Origin: JAAELZ01 sp047639475
GTDB lineage: Bacteria; Pseudomonadota; Gammaproteobacteria; Arenicellales; Poriferihabitantaceae
Assembly: GCA_047639475.1 (NCBI GenBank)
Contig: JBLIOD010000028.1
Location: 1 to 34,328, forward strand
Direction of reading: 5' to 3'
Length of the DNA: 34,328 bases
Shown: in pieces, positions 1-8,041 of the stretch
Position numbering within the stretch: position 1 is the stretch's first letter
Layout: each line of letters opens with the position of its first letter
The notes under the pieces: model-generated
Told to the model about the DNA's origin: nothing
Databases searched by the model: none
What the model saw: the letters and a program-made list of their open reading frames with translations, nothing else
Program-made: the position numbers and the translations under genes

Positions 1-130
1 GATTGGATTGGATTGGATTGGATTGGATTGGATTGGATTGGATTGGATTGGATTGGATTGGATTGGATTGGATTGGATTGGATTGGATTGGATTGGATTG
101 GATTGGATTGGATTGGATTGGATTGGATTG
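1..130. repeat. GATTG pentanucleotide microsatellite (26 perfect units)
   Basis: Twenty-six uninterrupted copies of GATTG run from the window edge to base 130, where the sequence continues as gagtgaaata. Because 5 is not a multiple of 3, three units encode a five-residue period (Asp-Trp-Ile-Gly-Leu), and no reading frame on either strand contains a stop. The array flows in frame into the transposase remnant. The Asp-Trp of the native protein at the junction is itself encoded by gattgg, so the array probably grew by slippage from that seed (inference). It may extend beyond the left edge. Confidence 0.97.
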
Positions 131-1034
131 GAGTGAAATAGAACTGCTACTGTCATCAATATACCCATCTACTACAGGTCGCCCCTCTTATCCGCTGCTA
201 AGCTTGTTCCGCAGTTTGCTACTGGGTATATGGTATCCCATGTCGGCTATTGAGCTAGCCAAATGTTTATACCGAGATTTATTGTTTCGTAAGTTTTGCC
301 GCTATGAGTTAGCCGGTAATGTGCCAGAGGCATCAACCCTTGGGCGCTTTCGCAACCAGTTAGTAGAGCACGACCTATGGGATCGACTGCTAGGTGAGAT
401 CAATCGCCAGCTGGAAGCGAAGAACATCATTATGCGCTAGGGGCGAATCAACATTATCAATGCAATGCCTATAGCGGCGGCCCTTTCAGGTAATGGCAAT
501 GGCAAATATGGAATGCCTAAGCGAGACCCTGACGCGAGTTGGCAGATTAAGAATGATAGCCGTGGGCGAAAGAAGTCTACGTATGGCTATTCTGTCCATG
601 CAGGAGTTGATGAGCATGGGTTTATTCATCGTCAAAGTGTGACACCAGGGCATGTTCATGACAGCCAGCTACGCGACGAATTGCTGTTGGGTGATGAAAC
701 CGCTCTTTACGCCGATGCTGCGTATAGCTCAGAGGAGACCCGAGACAAGCTCAAACAGTTTGGGATTGATGACCAAGTTCAACGCAAGGGTTATAGAGAT
801 AATCCATTATCGGAAGCAGACCGAGCACGCAATGCAGTTATTGCGGTAACACGAGCAGGAGGTGAACGTCCCTTTGCAACCTATAAACAGCATTATGGTT
901 TAGCCCGCACTAGGTTCATGGGTTTAGCCAAGATCAAGACAGTTTACGGGATAGCGGCGATGGCCGCTAATAGACGTAAGGGAGCTAAATTCCTAAGTAT
1001 ATGTGGCTTGCCAGATTGGCACTATGCAGGATAG
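1..1034 (+). pseudogene. IS5-family transposase, inactivated (DUF772 N-domain plus DDE domain)
   Basis: Two open stretches in the same frame, to 440 and from 441, together read as one IS5-family transposase. The first part has the DUF772-type N-terminal domain (SSIYPSTTGRPSYPLLSLFR, then LAKCLYRDLLFRKFCR and EASTLGRFRNQLVEHDLW). The second part is the DDE catalytic domain (KNDSRGRKKSTYGYSVHAGV, LYADAAYSSEE, GGERPFATYKQHYGLARTRF). They are separated by a TAG codon at 438-440, so this is a nonsense mutation and not a frameshift. Just downstream the motif reads Ile-Ile-Asn-Ala where the family has Ile-Ile-Asp-Ala, so the first catalytic Asp is also lost. The second Asp (ADAAY) and the Glu (GGERPF) remain. 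The 5' end is replaced by, or lies beyond, the GATTG array, so neither the native start nor the left inverted repeat is visible. Family assignment is secure; the exact IS name is unknown. Confidence 0.9.
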
Positions 1035-1743
1035 TTGCGTCTTCAATTGACCAATAGGCGCTGAAATCAACATAAATGAGCCTAAATCATAATTAATAAC
1101 ACGATATTGAAGAATGTTGATTCAAAGAACGACTATCTCGGAAATATTGAGCCAAAACTGTGAGTCATGCTGGGCTCTCCAATGAACAAAATGGGCTTTA
1201 ATTCAAAGTGATTGGGGTATCCAGAATCAAGTGTAAAATCGGTTTGATGAACTTGGTATACAACATGCGCCGATTTGTTCAACTAGACAGGATGAATCCG
1301 TCTAAAATATAGACAAAGGGGAAGAAAAGAGCCTAAAGCGCATCAACATGGGGTGAAAACGGCGATTTTCCGTAAAAAATAACAAATAAAGTCTATTCAC
1401 TCGCAATCGGCAGATTCACACCGTAAAAACTGGATTCTCGGAGGTGCCCTTAAGAATCACCGCTTTGGAGAGATGTCATTGATACGCGCATCTAAACAGA
1501 TCGCGAAAGCCTCAATGGCCAACACCGTGTCTTTTCAAGCCGCAAACAAACACCTAGCCCCCATTTATACCAATGCCAGTGGAAAGTCTGAGACCATTGT
1601 CCTGCCAGAAATCATTGCTAATTTTAGCAATACCTCGCAATTAACAACAAAATCACGGCGATAAAGCGCGACCTAGGGTTGGTTACCTCCGACCCAAGAA
1701 CACCAGAAACAAACCGCTACGTCTTCCACCAACAAACCCCTAG
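1035..1743. other. Gene-poor stretch: possible IS right flank and short unrecognised ORF
   Basis: About 700 bases without a recognisable gene. The first ~180 bases probably still belong to the insertion sequence. A ggggtatcc stretch near 1212-1220 could lie at or near its right end, but the left end is not available for comparison, so this is a guess. The only open frame is 1473-1664 (plus strand, 63 residues), which matches no family I recognise and has no clear ribosome binding site. From about 1667 the sequence may be degenerate remains of the N-terminus of the protease pseudogene that follows. No tRNA, CRISPR or clear terminator was seen. Confidence 0.5.
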
Positions 1744-3198
1744 GTAGCCGGCGTTGCGCGTGCGATACGAAACAACACAGACGGTATCTCTGGCAGCGCC
1801 TATTCCGCGCAAATACTGCCGGTAAAATTAGATTTCAGTTCTGCTTCCATGGACTGCATCACAGTCGCCGATGCACTTTAATACGCCGCGGCCCACGCAG
1901 ATGTGGTGGTAAACAGTTGGCAAATTGATTTGAACTCCTCAGGTGAGGCTGTTTGTTCAGGTGTTATGGACGACATGCTCGACCTAATAACTACCCCAAA
2001 TAATGGCTATTCCCGCGGCAGTCTAGCAACCCCAGTGTTTTTTGCAGCAGGTAACACCGGTGCAGGGTGGAGAAAAATGTCAGTAGACCTACCGGTTGTC
2101 GATGCAATGGCAACACAAGACACACGCTTTTCATTCCACAAAAACATATTTCGTGACTTTCTTGATGACTGTGGAGAAGAAGTCGTTTCGATAGACAACA
2201 TCCAAATAACTGGCAAGAATTTAGTCAATTTTACCAACGGAATGCTTCCGAACGATGAGGATACTGACGGCGCATACGCAGTCTATGACGACTCCAACAC
2301 CCTAGATGGCACAGATTACCTACAATGCGGCTCAACCTTACCATCAGCTGCAGGCGCAGCCATTGTTGATGCTTCAGCAACTGAACATGCTTTCGGTGGA
2401 GATGGCAAAGCAATAAAAATAGCCAATAGCACTGCTGATAGTTGCCAGTATTTACAGATCAACCTTGATGGGATACCCATCTCAACGATAAATTTGACCT
2501 TTAATGTATGGGTATCAGCCCACGCAAGGCGGCCAAACTAGCCCAGTCAGGTAGAGGGCGACCCGTTTCGTGTTTTCTTTAACGGCAACCTAACAGCGGT
2601 TAACCTTCTTAGCCAAGCTGATGAAGGTCTTTTAACTGAATTTATCGAACATGACTACATAGGGTATCCCGCGTCTCATGCAAATGTTGCCGTCGGTGCG
2701 AGCGATGACGGCAGTTTATTGGGCACCGAAGACCGATACTATAAAAGCCAATATGGTGCTGGTTTGACCGTAGTGTCTCCAGGCTTAAACATAAGATCAA
2801 CCAGTAGTAGCGGGTATAGCTATTTAACCGGCACTTCGGCTACTGCACCGCTTGTTGCGGGAGTCGTTGCGAACATGATCGCTGTAAATCGAGCCATCAC
2901 TCTGAGTGATCTTTCCTCTCATCTAGAAGGCGGCGCTGACCAGGTTGGGCCCAGGGCAGAGGAATTCATCTACGATTTCAACGGGTTCGTCAAATATTAT
3001 GGCCATGGCCGTAAGAACGCCTTTAAAGGCGTATACTTAGCAAAACATGGCGTCGCCGCCGGCACTGAACCCGAAGAGCTGTGCGAAGACCCTAATTCCG
3101 GCGCCGACCCAAACAGCGATGATTTCCTATTAATAATGCCTGCCTTACTCGCAGCCGCTTGCAAAGCCAGAGAGGACACATCAAATCCATGCAATTAA
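1744..3198 (+). pseudogene. Subtilisin-like serine protease (peptidase S8), decayed
   Basis: One frame from 1744 to the TAA at 3196-3198 reads as an S8 protease interrupted by TAA at 1879-1881 and TAG at 2539-2541, with a further in-frame TAG at 1741-1743. Recognisable landmarks in order: VAGVARA (the segment that normally follows the catalytic-His HGT box), an ADVVVNSW strand, PVFFAAGNTGAG (the oxyanion-hole Asn region), a roughly 200-residue insertion, then GTSATAPLVAGVVA (catalytic Ser box). The His box itself is degenerate: around 1727-1743 the bases read as His-Gln-Gln-Thr in another frame, so a small indel is likely. I could not find the catalytic Asp segment or a signal peptide. The tail after the Ser box is Asp/Pro/Cys-rich (EDPNSGADPNSDD) with a hydrophobic patch. 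An active product is not expected. The reading frame is otherwise well preserved, so the decay looks fairly recent (inference). Confidence 0.85.
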
Positions 3199-3533
3199 AA
3201 TCACTGCTTATCGCACCTCTAAGCCTTGTAGTGCTTAGCGCCTGCACCCAAGAAACCCAAAATAAATTTGGCCGCGCTGTACAAAACTGGACCGGCACCA
3301 ACGGCGTGCTTGAAGTTTATGCGGGTGATAAATTGGTAAAGCGCTTCATCGGCATTGACAAACTCTCGACAGCAATGAGCACCAACGGCAGCGAATCACG
3401 GCCTTACCGTTTTGGTTATGGCGTCATGGACGAGAACCTAAATTTGGTAAAAGATGGTAACGAACAAAAAGTTCATTTCGAATTTTCTGATTACTCAACT
3501 AGCTACATTTTTTACGAAAAACCCAAAGACTAA
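3189..3533 (+). CDS. Small lipoprotein of unknown function
   Basis: A 114-residue protein starting at ATG 3189. The N-terminus is a type II (lipoprotein) signal peptide: Met-Gln-Leu-Lys, a hydrophobic core, then the lipobox LSAC, so Cys is expected to be lipidated and the protein anchored in the inner or outer membrane. Residue +2 after Cys is Thr, which does not suggest inner-membrane retention by the Asp+2 rule. The mature part (WTGTNGVLEVYAGDKLVKRF and a C-terminal FEFSDYSTSYIFYEKP) resembles no family I can name. An upstream in-frame start at 3159 would put ten extra residues before the signal peptide and is less likely. The start overlaps the end of the protease pseudogene by 10 bases and an agagagga sequence precedes it, so it may once have been translationally coupled to the protease. 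Confidence 0.7.
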   Translation: MQLKSLLIAPLSLVVLSACTQETQNKFGRAVQNWTGTNGVLEVYAGDKLVKRFIGIDKLSTAMSTNGSESRPYRFGYGVMDENLNLVKDGNEQKVHFEFSDYSTSYIFYEKPKD

Positions 3534-3649
3534 CGTAGTACCCAGCGAACTCTTTCGTCCAAGTTCAGTATAAAGACGCCACCACGAATTAGTTTTGTTA
3601 CACTCAACAATCCTTAGTTTGTAATGAGGCATGTACCTGCACCCTTAAG

Positions 3650-4810
3650 ATGTTAACTTTTATCCGAATCTCCTTAAAAATAACGTTACCCCTGCTCGTA
3701 TTAGGTGGATTTATCTATTGGGGTCAACATTTATTAGCCACGGCACCAGAACAGTCACGTCGTGTTAAGACAGCTACTCCAACACACGTTAACGTTATTG
3801 CGCTAAGGCCTCAAACATACCAAATCAGATTACAAACCAGTGGCCGCATTCAGGCCGCGGTCAGAAGCACATTGGCGGCGGAAGTCAAAGGTCAGGTCAC
3901 ACAAGTTAGTCCTCATTTTCACGTTGGAGGCCGCATTAGTAGTGGGGAAATGCTGATCGAAATCGATGACACAGATTATCAGCAGTCGCTAATTATCGTC
4001 CAAGCTGAACTGGCGCAAGCTCAGTTAGCGGTTGAGCAAGGCGATGCAGAGCGAGATCAAGCTTTGCGTGACCGAGCCTTACTCGGCTTAAGCGACAAAC
4101 CAAGCCAACTAGCGCTGCGCGAGCCGCAGCGAAAAAGCAACTTGGCCACATTGGCTGCGGCGAAAGCGCGGGTAACACAAGCGCGCACCCAATTGGCCCG
4201 AACGAAGGTGACCACCCCTTTTGATGGTCAAATCACAGCCATCAAAGCAAATGTCGGTCAGTACGTTAATGCTGGATCTGCCATAGCGGATTTGGTTAGC
4301 ACTGAGAAACTGGAAGTCAGGCTGCCCTTGAGCGATGCACAGCTGGCCTTCATTTCATTCAAACCTCTCGTGAACACTACCCTGCCGGTAACACTCAAAG
4401 CCGGTCAAAGCACATGGCTCGCCAAACTAGTACGTGTAGAAGGGATAGTCGATACGCAAAGCCTTCAGCAAATAGCCATAGCCGAAATATCACCATTGAG
4501 CGATGATGTGTTGCAACCTAGTTTGGGGCTATTTGTCGCTGCCGAAATTGAAGCCACTTTACTTCAGGATGTCATTGTCATCCCTAGATCTGCAGTACGC
4601 AACAATCATGAAATCCAAGTAGTCACTGTAGACAACAAACTAATCAATCAAAAGCTGGTTCCCATTTGGGCTGATGAAGAGAATTTCATAATTGCCGACA
4701 ACATTATAAATGGAAACAGTGAGGGGCTAAATATCATAAAGCACCCTATTGCGTTGGCGGCTGATGGAATAGAGGTAATCGTCACCAATGAAGCAACTGA
4801 CCAGCCTTAG
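3650..4810 (+). CDS. RND efflux periplasmic adaptor subunit (HlyD/AcrA family)
   Basis: A 386-residue membrane fusion protein linking an inner-membrane RND pump to an outer-membrane channel. An N-terminal signal anchor (about residues 8-30, ITLPLLVLGGFIYWGQHLL) is followed by a barrel-sandwich half (RSTLAAEVKGQVTQVSPHF, GEMLIEIDDTDYQQ). Then comes an Ala/Gln/Arg-rich alpha-helical hairpin (about residues 118-180), the return lipoyl half (TKVTTPFDGQITAIKANVGQ, YVNAGSAIADLVSTEKLEVR) and beta-barrel/membrane-proximal parts ending near IPRSAVRN. The length is typical. The pump gene follows after 15 bases, so the two form an operon. No outer-membrane channel gene is adjacent, so a TolC-like protein from elsewhere would be required. 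Substrate cannot be inferred. The ribosome binding site before ATG 3650 is weak, so the start is less certain than the rest. Confidence 0.92.
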   Translation: MLTFIRISLKITLPLLVLGGFIYWGQHLLATAPEQSRRVKTATPTHVNVIALRPQTYQIRLQTSGRIQAAVRSTLAAEVKGQVTQVSPHFHVGGRISSGEMLIEIDDTDYQQSLIIVQAELAQAQLAVEQGDAERDQALRDRALLGLSDKPSQLALREPQRKSNLATLAAAKARVTQARTQLARTKVTTPFDGQITAIKANVGQYVNAGSAIADLVSTEKLEVRLPLSDAQLAFISFKPLVNTTLPVTLKAGQSTWLAKLVRVEGIVDTQSLQQIAIAEISPLSDDVLQPSLGLFVAAEIEATLLQDVIVIPRSAVRNNHEIQVVTVDNKLINQKLVPIWADEENFIIADNIINGNSEGLNIIKHPIALAADGIEVIVTNEATDQP

Positions 4811-4825
4811 CGAGCAAGCGCCTAA

Positions 4826-7800
4826 ATGATCGCCTGGTTCGCGCGTAACGGAGTCGCTGCAAATCTCCTTTTGTTGGTTATATTGGCCATCGGCGGCTGG
4901 TCACTGAAAGAGCGCATTCCGCTTGAAGTATTCCCAAGCTTTGAACGCGACGTTATTAATGTAGCCATTCCTTACCAAGGTGCCAGTCCGAGCGAAGTTG
5001 AAAAAGCTGTGGTTATCCGCGCAGAAGAAGCCATTGCTGACTTAGAAGGAATAAAGGGGATTAATTCCAGTGCTTATGAAGGCGCTGCGCGCATTGCGAT
5101 TGAAGTTGAAGATGGATTTAAGCCGCGAGAACTAATTAACGATGTAAAAAGTAGCATTGATTCGATTAATACCTTTCCGAGCGAAGTGGAGTCAGCTGGA
5201 TACAGCGTATCTATTTTCAGGCGAGAGGTCATTAGTGTTGCTATTTCCGGTGCACTAACCGAACTTGACCTAAGGCGAGTTAGTGAACAAATACGCGACG
5301 AACTCGCCGCTTTACCCGAAATCAGTTACGCGGAACTGAGCGGCATTCGTGAGTACGAAATAGGCATTGAAATTACGCCACAAAAACTAGAACAAATTGG
5401 CCTAACCCTCGGTGATGTCGTTAGCCGTATTCGCCAATCATCTATTGATGTACCGGCAGGCTCTATCAAATCTGATTCAGGAGAAATCCTGCTGCGCAGT
5501 GCGCATACCGCCGAGACGATCGAGACGTTTGGTAACATCGCACTGCTGAGCAAAACTGACGGTGTTCAATTGAAACTTAAAGACATCGCCACGCTGTCAG
5601 ACGGGTTCGCTGAAACCCCCGTTAACACGCAATTTAATGGCGAATCTGCCATCATCATTGAGGTCTACCGCACCGGAAAACAAAGCGCCATAAAAGTGGC
5701 CAATGCAGTAAAGGCTTATGTTGAACTCAAGCAACAGAAAGCCCCCAGCGGGTTAAAAATCAGCTTATGGCGCGACCGCTCAAAGATCGTCAAACTTAGA
5801 TTACAAACCTTAATGAAAAGCGCTTGGCAAGGCGGCTTATTGGTGTTCATCTGCTTGGCATTATTTTTACGCCTATCAGTAGCACTGTGGGTCTGCGTGG
5901 GCATTCCCATCGCCTTTATGGGCGCATTGATACTGATGCCGATACTTGGGGTAACCCTAAACATTATCAGTCTGTTTGCCTTTATTTTGGTGCTAGGTGT
6001 GGTGGTGGACGACGCCATTATTACGGGCGAAAATGTGTACAGCCATCTTAAAAAATCCAAAAACAGCCTACAAGCGGCGATCAATGGCACACAGGAAGTT
6101 GCCGTACCCGTTACCTTTGGAATGTTAACGACAGTTGCTGCTTTTTTACCGCTGCTCTTCATAGAAGGAGTCAGAGGCCAAATTTTCTCGCAAATAGCGC
6201 TCATTGTCATTCCCGTATTGGCTTTTTCCTGGGTAGAGTCAAAATTGATATTGCCTTCTCACTTAACGCACGTAAAACCGTATATCAAAGAGAAGTCGAA
6301 CGTACTTCTACGGGCGCAGCAAGGCGTTGCTGCTGGTCTCGAATGGGTCATTGAACGGTGCTATCAACCGGTATTGAAATTCACATTAAAGCAACGCTAC
6401 CTGACTTTCGCGGTATTTATCGGTTTTTCGTTTTTGGTTGCCACTTATGTGATCAGCGGTCGTTTTGGCTTTGCATTTTTCCCAAGGGTAGATAGCGAAA
6501 CAGCGCGCGCCACGCTAACCATGCAAGCGGGTACTCACGTAAATACGACCTCTATCGAAATACGCAAGATCGAAGCCGCGGCATTAGAATTACAGGCAAA
6601 GTATACTGATGATACCACTAAAGAATCGGTGATTAAAAACGTGCTCACCAGCGTAGGTTGGAAAGCCAGCGGCGGTCGAGCCTCTCCGACTGGTGGCGAC
6701 TCAGAAATTGGGCAAGTTAGTTTAGAATTAACAGCACCCGAAGTAAGAACCTTAGATATCGGGACACGCCAACTGGTCGAAGAATGGCGTGAAGCCGTTG
6801 GCGTCATCAGCACTGCTAAGGAGCTAAGCTATAGAGCTGAAATTGGCCGCGGCGGCGACCCCATTGCTGTAGCGCTGCTGGGCAATGATACACAGGCCAT
6901 AAAAGAACTGTCTACGCTCGTAAAGCAGCGGCTTGCCCAATACCCCGGCCTATTTGATATTCAAGACAGCTTGGCCGACGGCAAGACCCAATTACAAATC
7001 ACGCTTAAGGAATCGGCGCAGTTTCTTAACATTGATGCCAAACAACTGGGTGAACAACTTCGTCATGCCTTTTATGGTTTGGAAGCGCAGCGTTTGCAGC
7101 GTGGCCGCGATGATGTGCGCGTCGTGGTACGATTTCCAGAAATTGACCGCAACTCGCAATCCACTTTAGAGCACATGCAAGTACGCACCGCAAACGGCGT
7201 ACTGCTGCCGATTAGCAGCATTGCAGATTTTACATTTGAACAAGGCGCTTCGACGATAAAAAGAGAAGACCGACAACGCCGAGTGACGGTGTCAGCCGAT
7301 GCCAATAAAAAAGAGATCAATGCCAGCAATATTGCACAAGACCTGACTACATACTTAGATAGCATCATTGGACAATACCCCAGCATCAGCTACGAATTGG
7401 CTGGGGAATTAAAAGAGCAGGGGGAGTCATTTGGTAGCTTGCAATACGGCATATTGCTGGCCTTGTTCGCCATCTATTCTTTATTAGCGATTCCGCTAAA
7501 ATCCTACACGCAGCCATTAATCGTCATGCTGGTGATTCCGTTTTCCACCATTGGTGCCATTTTAGGGCATAGCATACTCGGTATGACCTTGAGCATGATG
7601 AGCATTTTGGGTATGCTGGCGCTGGCGGGAGTGGCCGTTAATGACTCCTTAGTATTAGTGCATTGGATAAACAAAAAACGCAACGAAGGGCTCAGCACCC
7701 TCGACGCTGCCAGAACCGCTGGAGCCGCCCGCTTTAGGCCGATACTATTGACTTCGCTCACCACATTTTTTGGTTTATCTCCCTTGCTACTAGAAAAAAG

Positions 7801-7954
7801 CACCCAAGCACAATTCCTTATTCCCATGGCAGTATCGCTGGGTTTCGGCATTCTTTATGCAACCCTACTCAGTCTCATTCTCATTCCATCAGCCTACGTT
7901 ATTCTGGACGATTTCAAGCGCGCGTTTCGTTGGCTTTACCCTAAAGCAGCTTAA
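4826..7954 (+). CDS. RND efflux transporter permease (AcrB/AcrD/AcrF family)
   Basis: A 1042-residue inner-membrane proton-driven pump, full length for the family. TM1 is at about residues 10-28, followed by the first large periplasmic loop with the porter-domain motif NVAIPYQGASPSEVEKAV. TM2-TM6 are at about residues 335-490, a second periplasmic loop follows, and TM8-TM12 lie after about residue 875. The TM4 proton-relay pair is present as Asp395-Asp396 in GVVVDDAIITGEN. The TM10 segment reads LAGVAVNDSLVLVHW, so the Lys that completes the relay in AcrB (Lys940 there) is replaced by Asn-Asp. This variation is known in other RND branches. It is co-transcribed with the adaptor gene 15 bases upstream. 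The substrate is unknown; drugs, detergents or fatty acids are possible for this family. Confidence 0.94.
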   Translation: MIAWFARNGVAANLLLLVILAIGGWSLKERIPLEVFPSFERDVINVAIPYQGASPSEVEKAVVIRAEEAIADLEGIKGINSSAYEGAARIAIEVEDGFKPRELINDVKSSIDSINTFPSEVESAGYSVSIFRREVISVAISGALTELDLRRVSEQIRDELAALPEISYAELSGIREYEIGIEITPQKLEQIGLTLGDVVSRIRQSSIDVPAGSIKSDSGEILLRSAHTAETIETFGNIALLSKTDGVQLKLKDIATLSDGFAETPVNTQFNGESAIIIEVYRTGKQSAIKVANAVKAYVELKQQKAPSGLKISLWRDRSKIVKLRLQTLMKSAWQGGLLVFICLALFLRLSVALWVCVGIPIAFMGALILMPILGVTLNIISLFAFILVLGVVVDDAIITGENVYSHLKKSKNSLQAAINGTQEVAVPVTFGMLTTVAAFLPLLFIEGVRGQIFSQIALIVIPVLAFSWVESKLILPSHLTHVKPYIKEKSNVLLRAQQGVAAGLEWVIERCYQPVLKFTLKQRYLTFAVFIGFSFLVATYVISGRFGFAFFPRVDSETARATLTMQAGTHVNTTSIEIRKIEAAALELQAKYTDDTTKESVIKNVLTSVGWKASGGRASPTGGDSEIGQVSLELTAPEVRTLDIGTRQLVEEWREAVGVISTAKELSYRAEIGRGGDPIAVALLGNDTQAIKELSTLVKQRLAQYPGLFDIQDSLADGKTQLQITLKESAQFLNIDAKQLGEQLRHAFYGLEAQRLQRGRDDVRVVVRFPEIDRNSQSTLEHMQVRTANGVLLPISSIADFTFEQGASTIKREDRQRRVTVSADANKKEINASNIAQDLTTYLDSIIGQYPSISYELAGELKEQGESFGSLQYGILLALFAIYSLLAIPLKSYTQPLIVMLVIPFSTIGAILGHSILGMTLSMMSILGMLALAGVAVNDSLVLVHWINKKRNEGLSTLDAARTAGAARFRPILLTSLTTFFGLSPLLLEKSTQAQFLIPMAVSLGFGILYATLLSLILIPSAYVILDDFKRAFRWLYPKAA

Positions 7955-7980
7955 TAGTTCAGGAGAAAGTGCACGACTCA

Positions 7981-8008
7981 TTTGATTTCTAGCTAGCCAT
8001 CCCCAAAT
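7981..8008 (+). promoter_or_regulatory. Putative heat-shock (sigma-32) promoter of clpB
   Basis: tttgat at 7981-7986 (compare CTTGAA), a 14-base gap, and ccccaaat at 8001-8008 (compare CCCCATnT, one mismatch) form a reasonable sigma-32 promoter. It would start transcription about 25 bases before the clpB ATG. clpB is a classical sigma-32 gene in gammaproteobacteria. The -35 half is imperfect, so this remains a prediction. Confidence 0.5.
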
Positions 8009-8041
8009 TTAAGGCATGACTAAATTAATGAGACTGTAGCC

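Noticed and set aside
1..130. CRISPR array or iteron origin
   Set aside because: The units are 5 bases with no spacers; this is a microsatellite, and no rep gene is nearby.
465..1034. Treating the second transposase half as an independent gene starting at ATG 465
   Set aside because: It is in the same frame as the first half, separated only by a TAG codon, and lacks the start of the catalytic domain; it is part of one broken gene.
1903..2541. Two separate protease genes at 1903-2541 and 2719-3198
   Set aside because: Both are in one frame and together form one S8 domain; the breaks are stop codons inside it.
5716..6210. Long minus-strand open frame inside the RND pump gene
   Set aside because: It is antisense to conserved membrane segments and has no family features; a shadow of the pump gene.
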